From contig NZ_KB907805.1 of NCBI RefSeq assembly GCF_000382225.1, positions 124,001 to 188,000 of the forward strand: 64,000 nt of DNA, given 5' to 3'. The stretch comes from Hymenobacter aerophilus DSM 13606 (GTDB lineage: Bacteria > Bacteroidota > Bacteroidia > Cytophagales > Hymenobacteraceae). Position numbers and translations under genes: made by a program. The notes under the pieces are model-generated. The model was not told where the DNA came from and made no database searches. It saw only the letters and a program-made list of their open reading frames with translations. Below, in pieces: positions 26,392 to 35,718 of the stretch. Each line of letters opens with the position of its first letter. Positions within the stretch are counted from its first letter, which is position 1.

Positions 26392-27501
26392 CTACAAACT
26401 CTTGCGGCGGTTTTTCTTGTAATCCTCGAAAATCAGGTGGCCCAGGCCTTTAAGGCTGGAGTAGTAGGCCTTGCCCTGGTTGACTTCGGTAAACTCCTCC
26501 ACGAAGCGCTTCAGGTAGGGGTCGTCGGCAATCATGAAGGTGGTGATGGGCACTTTGAGACGGCGGGCGGCGGCGGCCAGGTTCAGGGTTTTGTTGATGA
26601 CTTTGCGGTCGAGCCCGAACGAGTTTTTGTAGTAGCCGCCGGCTTCTTTCAGGCAGGTGGGCTTGCCGTCGGTAATCATGAAGATCTGCTTGTTGCTCGT
26701 TTTGCGCTTGCGCAGCAGATCCAGGGCCAGCTCCAGGCCGGCCACGGTGTTGGTGTGGTAGGGGCCCACCTGCAGGTAGGGCAGCTCCTTCACCTCAATC
26801 TGCCAAGCATCGTTGCCGAACACAATCACGTCGAGGAAATCCTTGGGGTACTTCTGCTTCACGAGCTCAGCCAGCGCCATAGCCACCTTTTTGGCGGGCG
26901 TGATGCGGTCCTCGCCGTACAGAATCATCGAGTGCGAAATGTCAATCATGAGCACCGTGCTGGTCTGGGTTTTGTGCTCGTTCTCGCGCACCTCCAGGTC
27001 GCCCTCGGTCAGCATGAAGTCGTCGCCGCCCCCGATGCCGTGGTTGAGCTGGGCATTGCGGATGCTCTCGGTCATCGAAATCTGGTCGAGCGAGTCGCCG
27101 AACCGGAATTCGCGCATGTCGGTGCTCTGCTCGTCGCCCTGGCCGGTGTGGGGCGTGCGGTGGTTGCCGGTGCCCGATTTCTTAAGCTTGCCGAAGATTT
27201 CCTCCAGCGCCGACTTGCGGATTTTCTGCTCGCTCTTGGCCGTAATCTCGAAGGAGCCCGGCTCCTGCGGGTTTTCGTCGATGTAGCCCTTCTTCTTGAG
27301 GTCCTCGATGAAGTTACCCATGCCGTAACCGTCGTCGGTCAGGCCATACTGCTTGTCGAGCTCATTGAGCCAGGAAAGCGCCTCACCCACATCACCGCTG
27401 GTGATGGTAACGAGTTGCATGAATATCTTGAACAGGGAGTCGAAGCCCTTGTCGGTCGTTTCTTCGGGCACATAATCCCGGAATCGGAAGCCTGCGGACA
27501 T
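26392..27501 (-). CDS. VWA domain protein, partner of the MoxR-type ATPase
   Basis: 369 residues. The C-terminal half is a von Willebrand A domain with the metal-binding DISHSM (MIDAS DxSxS form) and later VIVFGNDAW and ITDGKPT. The N-terminal half is a helical region (FRFRDYVPEETTDKGFDSLF) with no family recognised. It is cytoplasmic by sequence. It is encoded before the ATPase gene on the same strand; such VWA proteins serve as the ATPase's adaptor. Start ATG at 27501. Confidence 0.82.
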   Translation of the reverse strand: MSAGFRFRDYVPEETTDKGFDSLFKIFMQLVTITSGDVGEALSWLNELDKQYGLTDDGYGMGNFIEDLKKKGYIDENPQEPGSFEITAKSEQKIRKSALEEIFGKLKKSGTGNHRTPHTGQGDEQSTDMREFRFGDSLDQISMTESIRNAQLNHGIGGGDDFMLTEGDLEVRENEHKTQTSTVLMIDISHSMILYGEDRITPAKKVAMALAELVKQKYPKDFLDVIVFGNDAWQIEVKELPYLQVGPYHTNTVAGLELALDLLRKRKTSNKQIFMITDGKPTCLKEAGGYYKNSFGLDRKVINKTLNLAAAARRLKVPITTFMIADDPYLKRFVEEFTEVNQGKAYYSSLKGLGHLIFEDYKKNRRKSL

Positions 27502-27607
27502 AGGAAAGTAGTGGGGAGAAGCGGCGGCGGAACTTAGCCGCACTAGGCCCAACACGCCCCGCCGGCGGAATGTTTCTTGGGGCTATCAGTTCAGAGCGCC
27601 CAGAGTA

Positions 27608-27674
27608 CCCAGGGCTGAAGCCCTGGGCTAGTCAGCGCCTCCCTCCTTCCGTAGCCCAGGGCTTTAGCCCTGGG
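27608..27674. repeat. Palindrome whose arms are themselves hairpins
   Basis: CCCAGGGCTGAAGCCCTGGG (a hairpin on its own) at 27608-27627 faces CCCAGGGCTTTAGCCCTGGG at 27655-27674, also self-complementary. Confidence 0.85.
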
Positions 27675-27698
27675 GCCCTGGTCCGATTGGCAATTAAA

Positions 27699-28694
27699 TC
27701 AGCGCCGCGACCAGGCGCGTACCAGCGCCGTGCGGGCTGCTTTCAGCTGGCGCACCGGCCAAGGCAGCCGATTGAGCGTGATGCTCAGGAACGGCGTTTT
27801 TACCGACCCGAAACTGGCGTAGAACCTATCGAGGCTGGGCACCTGGGGCGACTCGAAATCGAAGCGCAGGGGCTGGCCGGCATAGTGTTGGAATAGCGCA
27901 TCGATAATAACCGATATGGCCCGCTGCTCTTTACCCCGCCGGCTGGAGCTGTTGAACAGGTAAATGAGCTGGCCATTGAACTTCCACAGCAGCACGGCCG
28001 CTACCACTTCGCCGGCCGGCGTGCAGGCCTGCCACATTTCGGCCATGCCGCGCTGCTGAGCGGCCGCGTACAGGGCCCGCAACAGCGGATACTCGTAAGC
28101 CTCGCCTGTCATCCCGGCAATGTTGGCGGCCGTGTTTTCCGCAAACAGCCGGATCATGGTTTCCAGCGCTTCGGGTCCGGTGGCTGGCGCTACGCGCAGG
28201 TCGTAGGCCCGGGCCTGGCGTAGCTGCCGGCGGCGGCTGGCGTGGTAGCCGGCCGCCAGCTTCGGGTAGGCCGGTTGCAGGTCTATATAATAGGTATGGA
28301 GTTCAGCCTTGCCGAAAACAGCCAAAGACGGCTCGGCGGCCAGCCCGTTGTTGGCCGTGTTGAAGGCATAACGGGTGATAAAGCGGAACTCCTGGCGTAG
28401 CAACGCCCCGATTTGCTGCCAGTCGGTGGCCATGGGGGCTTCGCGGCTGAACAGGCCCAGCTGCTGCGTAAACACCGGCTGGCGCAGAAAGCGCAGCCCG
28501 AACTTCGCATGCACCGGCAACGGCAGCCCGGCCACGTAGCGGCCCTGCGCATCGTGCTGCACCAGCGCCGCCCAGCCCGGCGACACCAGGTCGAGGTACC
28601 AGCTGAGCGCGTAGATCAGGCCGTTGGGAGCGGCCGTAATCAGCGCATCCCACTGGACGCGGTCAAGGTTTTCAGGGCCAACGTATCGGAACAT
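27699..28694 (-). CDS. GNAT/FemAB-like acyltransferase
   Basis: 331 residues with the two-lobed GNAT arrangement of FemAB/BioF2-like proteins (NGLIYALSWYLDLV at the N-terminus; GEVVAAVLLWKFNGQLIYLFNSS and LRFDFESPQVPSLDRFYASFG in the second lobe). Proteins of this type add acyl or aminoacyl groups to peptidoglycan, polysaccharide or proteins. A second, distantly similar protein is encoded at 37163-38182 beside glycan genes. A weak -7 box (CATCTTTG) lies at 28732-28739. Confidence 0.7.
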   Translation of the reverse strand: MFRYVGPENLDRVQWDALITAAPNGLIYALSWYLDLVSPGWAALVQHDAQGRYVAGLPLPVHAKFGLRFLRQPVFTQQLGLFSREAPMATDWQQIGALLRQEFRFITRYAFNTANNGLAAEPSLAVFGKAELHTYYIDLQPAYPKLAAGYHASRRRQLRQARAYDLRVAPATGPEALETMIRLFAENTAANIAGMTGEAYEYPLLRALYAAAQQRGMAEMWQACTPAGEVVAAVLLWKFNGQLIYLFNSSSRRGKEQRAISVIIDALFQHYAGQPLRFDFESPQVPSLDRFYASFGSVKTPFLSITLNRLPWPVRQLKAARTALVRAWSRR

Positions 28695-28817
28695 GACGGA
28701 GCGCGGGTTTTAGCGGCGGCTAAACATCCGGCAAAGATGCACGTTTAGCCCTATCGGCGCGGCGGCCCGGCTTCGGGCGGCGGCAGTCGCATCTATACCG
28801 CCTTCTTTTTTTGCCCA

Positions 28818-29099
28818 ATGAAAGCCATCTGGAACAACACCGTCGTAGCCGAGAGCAACGACACCGTAGTGGTCGAAAACAACCACTATTTCCCCGCCGA
28901 TTCCATTAAAAAGGAGTATTTCGAGGACAGCATTGCCCATACCAGCTGCCCCTGGAAGGGCCGGGCCAGCTACTACTCGTTGCGGATTAATGGTGAGCTG
29001 AACAAGGACGCAGCCTGGTTCTACCCCGATCCCAAGGAGGCTGCCGACCACATCCGGGGCCGTGTGGCTTTCTGGAAGGGCGTGCGGGTAGAGGCCTGA
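28818..29099 (+). CDS. DUF427 domain protein
   Basis: 93 residues that are entirely a DUF427 domain (MKAIWNNTVVAESNDTVVVE, YYFP, SCPWKGRASYYS, AAWFYPDPKEAADHIRGRVAFW). The family is widespread and cytoplasmic; its biochemical role is unknown. Start ATG at 28818 fits the family. Confidence 0.88.
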   Translation: MKAIWNNTVVAESNDTVVVENNHYFPADSIKKEYFEDSIAHTSCPWKGRASYYSLRINGELNKDAAWFYPDPKEAADHIRGRVAFWKGVRVEA

Positions 29100-29291
29100 C
29101 GGTCTGCCGACTTCGACAAGTGCAAAATGGGCGTTAAACCGGGTATTTAAGGCTGCTGAGCCCTGCTACAACCAGAAAATACAACTCAATCTTTGTACAT
29201 TGCGTTAAATCCGTGCACATCCTCTCCCGGATAGCGCTGTATTCCCGGCAGTAGTCGGGGTTATCCTTGCATCTTCCCTAATTTTTCACCT

Positions 29292-29912
29292 ATGCGTATT
29301 TCTTCTCTCTCCTGCTTGCTGCTGGCCGCCGGTGTTGCCTCCGCTACCCTGTCATCCTGCGATTCCACGCGCCAGGTAGCTTCTACCGAGTCGTCGTCGA
29401 GCCCGTTGCCTTCTACGCCCGCCATCGACGAGGGCGACGTAACCTTCAACCAGGAAGTAACCCAGGGCGAGTACCGCTTCCAGGTGAAAACCTTCGGCTC
29501 GGATGCCTCGCGCGTTATGAGCATCCGCTCCTACCGCGGTTCTTCGCTCACCACCGACCCCATCCGCACCTCGGTAACGGGCGCCGTGACCAGCGTTATG
29601 GCGGCCGACATGAACGGCAATGGCAAGCCTGAGCTGTACGTGATGACCGACAACAAGAAAGCCAACGGCGGCCTCTACGGCTTCGAGTTCACCGATCGGG
29701 GCTACGCTCCTATTTCGATGCCCGGCGCCCCTGCCGGCGCGGCCGGTACGGGCTATATGGGCCAGGATACTTACCAGATCAGCGGCAACAAGCTCATCCG
29801 TACCTTCCCCATCACTCCCGCCGACGGCACCCCCTCCACCGGCAACCGCACCGTTGAGTACACGCTCGACAGCAACGGCAAGCTGGTAATGGGCCAGTCG
29901 ATGGACCGCTAG
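29292..29912 (+). CDS. Lipoprotein with FG-GAP-like/PliI-like region
   Basis: 206 residues. Lipobox TLSSC near residue 22, a Ser/Pro linker, then a beta-rich domain with AADMNGNGKPELYVMTD, a Ca-binding-like DxNxNGxxE loop. The layout (YRFQVKTFG ... SVMAADMNGNGKPELYV) reminds of periplasmic inhibitors of i-type lysozyme (PliI), but the match is from memory and not firm. A TATCCTTG box (29262-29269) precedes it and a terminator follows. Confidence 0.6.
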   Translation: MRISSLSCLLLAAGVASATLSSCDSTRQVASTESSSSPLPSTPAIDEGDVTFNQEVTQGEYRFQVKTFGSDASRVMSIRSYRGSSLTTDPIRTSVTGAVTSVMAADMNGNGKPELYVMTDNKKANGGLYGFEFTDRGYAPISMPGAPAGAAGTGYMGQDTYQISGNKLIRTFPITPADGTPSTGNRTVEYTLDSNGKLVMGQSMDR

Positions 29913-29936
29913 AGCTTAGAGCTTAGAGCTATATGT

Positions 29937-29972
29937 AAAATGCCCCGCCGTGGTTACGGCGGGGCATTTTTT
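29937..29972. terminator. Terminator after the lipoprotein gene
   Basis: Stem AAAATGCCCCGCCG / CGGCGGGGCATTTT and T6. A short run of AGAGCTT units precedes it, one arm of a lost or partial repeat. Confidence 0.82.
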
Positions 29973-29997
29973 GGTGGACGTCGGAAGGCTGGTGGGG

Positions 29998-30978
29998 CTA
30001 GTCAATCCACTTGAACCGGTACTCCAGCTTCGGTACGGGCATGCGGTCGGCCACGCGGCGCAGGCGGTTGGGTAGGGCCACGATGTAGTCGCGGGCCTTT
30101 TCGGCGGCGGCGTTCAGGTCGGTCATCTGCTCAATCTTCCAGTCCTGGATGAGCGTGTCGAGGATTTCGGTGTAGTCGTGGCTGGTGTACACGCCCAGAC
30201 GCTGGGCCGCATCGGTGAAGTGGCCGAAGGTTTTGCCCATTTCCACGCCCATCTCGCGCATGTAGTGCGCCGGCATCACGATTTTCTTGCGCATCATATC
30301 CTCGAAGGCCAGCATCATTTCGGACGGGTCGGCTTCGAAAATCTTCTCAACGAAGGTTTTGTACACGCGGGCGTGGCGGTTTTCGTCGCCCGCAATCATG
30401 CCGCAGAGCTTGGAAAGCTGGTCGTCGCCGGCGGTGCGGGCCAGTTGGCCCACGCGGCGGTGCGAGATGTTGGTGGCCATTTCCTGGTACGAGGTGTACA
30501 CAAAGGCCCGGTACGGGTCGTGGGCCGTGCCCAGGTCGAAGCCGTCGTTGATCAGGTACTGGGTGCTGACCTCGAACTCGCGCATGTTTACGCGGCCCGT
30601 GAGGTAGAGGTAGCGATTGAGCAGGTCGCCGTGGCGGTTTTCCTCGGCCGTCCAGCCCCGGATCCACTGAGCCCAGCCGTTGTCGGGGTTGCGGTTGAGG
30701 TCGTCGAGCTCGTGGAACCAAGCCTCGTAGTTGGGCAGGGCTTCCTCGGTAATGGTGTCGCCGATGAGCACGGCCAGCAGGTCGTAGCTCAACCCGCCGG
30801 CCCGCTCGCGCAGCAGCTTCACTTCATCAAAAAACGTTTCCTGGCGCGAATCGGGCAAAAAGTCAGAAGGCTGCCAGCTGGTTTCCACGCTCTTGAGAAA
30901 CGTGTTCATGTTTTCTTTCAGGAAGCCTTCCATGCTCTGGAGAACTTCGCTACGGGAGATGACAGAAGCGGTAATCAT
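29998..30978 (-). CDS. Acyl-ACP desaturase, di-iron soluble type
   Basis: 326 residues. The di-iron ligand motifs EENRH (about 158) and DENRH (about 214) of the soluble plant-type acyl-ACP desaturase family are both present. The enzyme inserts a cis double bond (usually delta-9) in stearoyl-ACP with oxygen and ferredoxin. In this phylum it implies aerobic unsaturated fatty acid synthesis. A -7 box of the form TATCTTTA lies at 31013-31020. Confidence 0.9.
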   Translation of the reverse strand: MITASVISRSEVLQSMEGFLKENMNTFLKSVETSWQPSDFLPDSRQETFFDEVKLLRERAGGLSYDLLAVLIGDTITEEALPNYEAWFHELDDLNRNPDNGWAQWIRGWTAEENRHGDLLNRYLYLTGRVNMREFEVSTQYLINDGFDLGTAHDPYRAFVYTSYQEMATNISHRRVGQLARTAGDDQLSKLCGMIAGDENRHARVYKTFVEKIFEADPSEMMLAFEDMMRKKIVMPAHYMREMGVEMGKTFGHFTDAAQRLGVYTSHDYTEILDTLIQDWKIEQMTDLNAAAEKARDYIVALPNRLRRVADRMPVPKLEYRFKWID

Positions 30979-31090
30979 GGCGGGAGGAGATTGAGAGAGT
31001 GCTGTAAAATGCTAAAGATATATACTTACTACACCCCAGCCGCTAAATACCTTCCTTTCCAGCTATACAAAATTATGGCCTTTCGGCGGC

Positions 31091-32725
31091 CTACAGGGCG
31101 GTACAGCTTGCTATATAGAGCCTTATAGCTGAAGCAGGGGCCACCGGATCAGCCATTGGTACAAGGCGGCAACCGGGCACCACGGCGGCCAGCCGGGCAT
31201 TGAGCAAGCCAGCCGTCGCGGGCGTAAGCATCCAGGCCACATCGGGCCGCCGCGCCAGCCGCGCCAGCGCCGGCCCGAAGGCGCGGGTGCCGGTGAGGGC
31301 CATCAGCAGCTGCGGCTGCGCGGGACTGTAGGTGGTCCAGCCATTGAGTACAAGCAGCCGGGGCGGGCCAGTCAGCCAGGGTTGCAGCGCGAAGGGCGAG
31401 GCGGACTTGTACGTATCGGCCAGCCCATCGGTTACCAGCACCGCGTGGCCCCGGGCGGCGGCTAGCAGCTGGTGGCGCTGCTGCTGGTTGGCGGCCCGCT
31501 CCCGCGCCAGTACCTGGGTGCGGTGGCCGGTTTTGTAGGCGTAGGCGGCCGCGGCCACCAGCAACGCCAGCCCCGCCAAGCGGACCGCCCCGGTCAGGGG
31601 CCAGCGCGGCAGCAGGCCGTGGCGCATCACAAACACGAGGTTGGCCAGGCCCCAGAAATCGAGCAGCGGCAGCGCACCGCGGGGCGGTAGCTTCAGCAGC
31701 GTGCCTAGTCCCAGCAGCAACGCCCCGAACCCTACTTGTACCACCCAGAACTGCTGCTGCCCCGCCGGCCGGATCCGCCCCACGGCTAGCGCCGACAGCC
31801 CCAGCAATAGCAGCAGTGGGAAATAGTCGCGCCCCAGGGCCAGCAGCGTGCGGGCCAGCTTGGCCGGGGCCGTGTGGCGCAGGTAATCGGCGGGCCGCAC
31901 CTGCATCACGCGCCCGAAAAAGGCTTCATTGGTGAGGCTGGAATCAGAATACATCCAGCGGCGAGCGGCGGCCAGGGCGAGGCGGTCAGTGGAGTCGGCG
32001 AGGTGACGGGCGGGCGGGGCGGTGCTCAGGCGGTAGTCGTTGAACAGGGCCACTTGCGAATCAAAGTGGCGGTAGGCGGCGGTGGTTTCGCCGCGGCCTG
32101 CTACCAGCGCCAGCGCTCCAACAACCAGCAACTGGCCACCCAGCACACCTAACGCCGGCCGGCCGGCCAGCCACCAGGCGGCGGGGGTGGCGGCCAGCAG
32201 CCCCAGCAGCGCCCCACCGGGTCGGATGCCGGCGGCCGCAGCGGCCAGCAGCAGCCCCGGTACCAGTATACGCCAGCCCCATTGCCGGTACCGGGTGGCT
32301 GTGTAGAGCAGCGCGGCCCCGGCCAGCAGCAGCGGTACGCGGCTGTAATTGAACCAGAAGCCGTGCTCCAACCAAGCCAACCCAAACAGCCCGACCAGCA
32401 CCGCCACCCGCGGGCCCGGCCGCAGATACGGCCGCAGCAGCTGGTTTACTACGGCCCCCACCAGCACGGTAGCCACGTACAGCAGTCCGTAGAGTGTGAT
32501 TCCGTACCAGGGCACTAGCGGCCAGGTCGCGTAGAGCCGACTCCAGAGGGCCGCGTAGCCGTGAAAATACAAGTACAGGTCCGTCTGCGGGCCGGCCGTA
32601 GAGGCCCCGCGCACCATGCTCAGAATGGCCAGGTCGTCGTTGGTTTCGAAATACGTGCCCAACAGGCCGCCGCTGAGCAGCAACAGCCCCAGGGGCAGCA
32701 ATAATATCCAGAGCCGACGACGCAT
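31091..32725 (-). CDS. Polytopic membrane protein, glycosyltransferase-like
   Basis: 544 residues, about 10-12 hydrophobic segments, and in the first loop YFETNDDLAIL, an acidic pair in the position where GT-C type transferases keep their catalytic Asp. The C-terminal 130 residues are soluble and periplasmic in style. No named family is recognised. It is divergent from a similar protein (32893-34563) whose first loop reads GIYGVDDYFYA. Start ATG at 32725, 5 bp after the box TACCTTGC (32731-32738), so possibly leaderless. Confidence 0.65.
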   Translation of the reverse strand: MRRRLWILLLPLGLLLLSGGLLGTYFETNDDLAILSMVRGASTAGPQTDLYLYFHGYAALWSRLYATWPLVPWYGITLYGLLYVATVLVGAVVNQLLRPYLRPGPRVAVLVGLFGLAWLEHGFWFNYSRVPLLLAGAALLYTATRYRQWGWRILVPGLLLAAAAAGIRPGGALLGLLAATPAAWWLAGRPALGVLGGQLLVVGALALVAGRGETTAAYRHFDSQVALFNDYRLSTAPPARHLADSTDRLALAAARRWMYSDSSLTNEAFFGRVMQVRPADYLRHTAPAKLARTLLALGRDYFPLLLLLGLSALAVGRIRPAGQQQFWVVQVGFGALLLGLGTLLKLPPRGALPLLDFWGLANLVFVMRHGLLPRWPLTGAVRLAGLALLVAAAAYAYKTGHRTQVLARERAANQQQRHQLLAAARGHAVLVTDGLADTYKSASPFALQPWLTGPPRLLVLNGWTTYSPAQPQLLMALTGTRAFGPALARLARRPDVAWMLTPATAGLLNARLAAVVPGCRLVPMADPVAPASAIRLYIASCTAL

Positions 32726-32763
32726 ACGCCGCAAGGTAGCATTCGGTAAGTGAGTGAACCCAT

Positions 32764-32854
32764 CTGTCATCCTGAGCGCAGCGAAGGACCTATACAGAAG
32801 GTATTGACTGATGTTAGCCTCTGTATAGGTCCTTCGCTGCGCTCAGGATGACAG
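32764..32854. repeat. REP-like palindrome, family A
   Basis: Near-perfect arms CTGTCATCCTGAGCGCAGCG ... complement, loop about 21 bp, between two divergent membrane-protein genes. Confidence 0.9.
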
Positions 32855-32892
32855 TACCTCCCTCATTCCCCATTCCCCTCTACCTTGCGGCG

Positions 32893-34563
32893 GTGAACCG
32901 ATTACCTGACTCTTTGCCCCGCTGGACGCTGCTGCTCGTCGTGCTTTTCACCGGGGCCTACTTCCTGCTGACCCACGAAGGAATCTATGGGGTAGACGAT
33001 TACTTCTATGCCCGCCACGCCTACCAGCTGCTGCACGGCACCTTCGAGCTGGGCCCCGACCCGCTGGAGCTGCTGCACGACCCGCTGCACGAGCGGTGGC
33101 TGATTTTTGGGCCGGTAGCGGGATTTTTCGCTTTGTTTGGCGTTAATATCATCAGCGCTACGCTCTGGCCGCTGCTGGCCACGCTGGGCTGCGCCGGGCT
33201 GATTTACGTGCTCTATGGCCGGCGCGAGCCGGTGGTGGCGGCCGCGGCGATGCTGCTGCTGGGGCTGCACTACTTCACGCTCAACCTGAGCAACTACCTC
33301 TATCCCGACAACATCCTTATGTTCTGGTGCCTGGCCGGCGCGGCGGCACTGCTGCGGGGCCGCGAGCCGGGGCGCCGGGCCGGGTGGTGGGGCCTGGGCT
33401 TTGCGCTGCTCAGCTTCGCAGCCCTGCTCAGCAAGGAAACCATTGCCTACTACCTGCCTTTTTACGTGGGCGTGCTGGGCCTCGATGCGGTGCGCCAACG
33501 GCACAGCCGGTTCTGGATAGTGGCCCTGGGGGCCGGGGCGTTGTTGCTGGCGGCCTACGGTACTTTTTACTACCTCGTCACCGATAACGCCCTTTACCGG
33601 CTGCAGCTCATCGAGCAAACCAACCGCTTCCTGAGTGAAGGCAACTACCTGGCCGGCAACCGGGCGGCGCTGCTGGGCCGCATTACGTGGCAGCCGCTGG
33701 GCTTTTTCGTGGGCATCGGGCTGGGGCTGATGCTTACGCTGGCCGCCGCGGCACTGGGCAGCCTCGGTGGCGCGCAGCCCTCGGCCAGGGCCACCACCGA
33801 GGCTCCCGACCGGCAGTTCTGGCTGGCGCTGGCGGCCAGTACGCTGGCTTTCTACTGGCTGGGCAGTACGTCGCTGAGCTCCTATAACCCCATCACCCTG
33901 CTCCCGCGCATGACCACGCCGCTGCTGCCGCCACTGGCGCTGGCGGCCGGTTTCGGGCTGCAACGGCTGCTGGCCCGGGCTGGCACCCGGGCCCTGGTAG
34001 CGGGCGTGGTTTTGCTGCTACTGACTGCCTGGCTGCGCACCGCCGTAGCCGTGGTGTACGTGCTGCCGGGGCTGGCCCTGCTGGTTGTGGGCCTGAGCCG
34101 CTGGCTGCCGCGCTGGCCCGCAGCACTCCGGCCCGGCCGGCCGGCGCTGGAGGCCGCGGTATTAGCGGTGCTGGCGTTAGCGCTGGCGGTGCGGCCGGCC
34201 TATTTCATGACCAAGCCGCTGGTTTCGGCCCACGCCGCGCAGGTGCGGGTGCTGCGGCAATTGGCCGGGCCGGGCGTGCAGGGCACGGTGCTGGTTGATG
34301 ACTTCCTGTTCCCCAACTACGATTTCAGCTACGGTTTCCAGGTGCCCGCGGGGCTGCATTTCCGCCGCTTCTTCGCTCGCGACTCCATCCTCATCAGCCC
34401 CACCCGGCCCGCCTGGCTGCTGCTCAACCGCGCCACGCTGGCCAACGACGAGCTCACCCGCAAACTCATCCGCTACTCGCCCGATTCGGTGCTCAGCTGG
34501 TACCCCAACCGCCGCCTGGTTGCCCGCGACGGGCTGGTAGAACTGTATGAGGTGAGGAAGTAA
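32893..34563 (+). CDS. Polytopic membrane glycosyltransferase-like protein (GT-C type)
   Basis: 556 residues from GTG. About 11 transmembrane segments; the first periplasmic loop has GVDDYFYARH, a DD motif as in ArnT/GT39-type lipid-linked sugar transferases, and the C-terminus is a soluble domain. It probably moves a sugar from a polyprenyl carrier to an envelope acceptor. The start is placed at GTG 32893, 4 bp after the box TACCTTGC (32881-32888); an earlier in-frame ATG at 32848 lies inside the repeat and before the box. Confidence 0.72.
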   Translation: MNRLPDSLPRWTLLLVVLFTGAYFLLTHEGIYGVDDYFYARHAYQLLHGTFELGPDPLELLHDPLHERWLIFGPVAGFFALFGVNIISATLWPLLATLGCAGLIYVLYGRREPVVAAAAMLLLGLHYFTLNLSNYLYPDNILMFWCLAGAAALLRGREPGRRAGWWGLGFALLSFAALLSKETIAYYLPFYVGVLGLDAVRQRHSRFWIVALGAGALLLAAYGTFYYLVTDNALYRLQLIEQTNRFLSEGNYLAGNRAALLGRITWQPLGFFVGIGLGLMLTLAAAALGSLGGAQPSARATTEAPDRQFWLALAASTLAFYWLGSTSLSSYNPITLLPRMTTPLLPPLALAAGFGLQRLLARAGTRALVAGVVLLLLTAWLRTAVAVVYVLPGLALLVVGLSRWLPRWPAALRPGRPALEAAVLAVLALALAVRPAYFMTKPLVSAHAAQVRVLRQLAGPGVQGTVLVDDFLFPNYDFSYGFQVPAGLHFRRFFARDSILISPTRPAWLLLNRATLANDELTRKLIRYSPDSVLSWYPNRRLVARDGLVELYEVRK

Positions 34564-34572
34564 GTATTTAAG

Positions 34573-34675
34573 CGAACGTCATTCAGAGGGCAGCGAGGAA
34601 TCTCGCATGCTGACGATGAACCGTCTCTTCAACATCAGCGTGCGAGATTCTTCGCTGCGCTCTGAATGACGTTCG
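34573..34675. repeat. REP-like palindrome, family C
   Basis: Arms start GAACGTCATTCAGAGGGCAGC and end with the complement. The left arm has drifted (GAGGGCAGCGAGGAATCTC against GATTCTTCGCTGCGCTC). It separates convergent genes. Confidence 0.88.
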
Positions 34676-34693
34676 TTTTCTCATGCTTCACTC

Positions 34694-35593
34694 CTACCCC
34701 AGCAGCGCAAACATTGTCCAGTCCAGCGGCCCAACGGCTCCCAATTCCTTCAGCAGCTGGTATAGCTCGCGGGCCTCGGGGCGGCTGCGGTAGCGCAGGG
34801 CCTGGCGCAGTTCCCAGCGCACGCGCACAACCAAAGCGGCCCGCTCGGCGGGGGTGCGGCACAGGGCCCGGGCCTTGCGGCACACCACAATGGTGGAGGC
34901 CAGGTGCGGGTCGTGGCGGCGGTAGCTCTGGGCCGATTTGGAGCGCGGGTGCAGGTGCTTTCGGGTACTGACGATGTCGAGGAACTGAAACTCCCAGTCG
35001 CGGCTGGCGCGCACCCAGAAGTCGAAGTCCTCGTAGCTCAGCGTTTCGTCGTAGCCACCCAGCGCCTCCAGCGTGGCCCGGCGCATGAGCATGGTGGGCG
35101 TACTGATGAAGTAGCGGGCCAGCACATCGGCAAACACGAGGCCCGAGGCGGGGCGCGGGTGCAGGTGGCCGCGGGCGTCTCGGCGGTAATAATGGCGCAC
35201 GTAGCGGCCCGACTCATCTATGAGCTCGGCATCGGTGTACACTACGCCGCAGCGCGGCCCGGCCTGCGCAAAGGCCGCCACCTGCTGGCTGATGCGCTCG
35301 GGCAGCAGCACGTCGTCGGTGGCAAAATCAATGATAAACTCGCCCCGGCTCAGGGCCAGGCCCCGGTTGAAGGCGCGGCAGTTATTCAGGTTTTCGGGTA
35401 GCAGCAGCAGTTGCCAACCGGGGTTTTGGGCCGCGTAGCGCCGCAGAATATCGGCGCTGCCATCAGTGCTGGCGTCATCTACCAGCACCACTTCCAGGTG
35501 CGGATACGTCTGGGCCAGAATAGAATCCAGGGCCGCCTCCAGAAACCGGGCGTGGTTGTGGCACAGGGCAATAATGGAGACGAGCGGGGCCAT
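34694..35593 (-). CDS. Glycosyltransferase family 2
   Basis: 299 residues. GT-A fold: VSIIALCHNHARF at the N-terminus, VLVDDASTDGS, then DFATDDVLLP as the nucleotide-metal (DxD) site and EDFDFWVRAS near the acceptor site. The final 90 residues are helical. It probably adds a sugar to a surface polysaccharide; the flippase gene 125 bp upstream on the strand supports this. Start ATG at 35593; the frame stays open further upstream but only across the palindrome and the flippase gene. Confidence 0.85.
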   Translation of the reverse strand: MAPLVSIIALCHNHARFLEAALDSILAQTYPHLEVVLVDDASTDGSADILRRYAAQNPGWQLLLLPENLNNCRAFNRGLALSRGEFIIDFATDDVLLPERISQQVAAFAQAGPRCGVVYTDAELIDESGRYVRHYYRRDARGHLHPRPASGLVFADVLARYFISTPTMLMRRATLEALGGYDETLSYEDFDFWVRASRDWEFQFLDIVSTRKHLHPRSKSAQSYRRHDPHLASTIVVCRKARALCRTPAERAALVVRVRWELRQALRYRSRPEARELYQLLKELGAVGPLDWTMFALLG

Positions 35594-35716
35594 TGGTTGT
35601 TGGTTTTTGGGTTTTGGTTGCTGGTTTTTAGTTGTTGGTTGTTTTATGGCTAATAGAGGATCGTTATTCTGATAAAAAAACCAACAATCAACAACTAAAA
35701 ACCAGCAACCAACAAC
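35594..35716. repeat. Palindrome with TTGTTGGTTTTTGG-type arms
   Basis: Left arm TTGGTTGTTGGTTTTTGGG with further GGTTGCTGG and TTAGTTGTTGG units (35594-35642); right arm CAACAATCAACAACTAAAAA and on (35681-35716). It abuts the start codon of the GT2 gene and the stop of the flippase gene. Confidence 0.8.
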
Positions 35717-35718
35717 CA

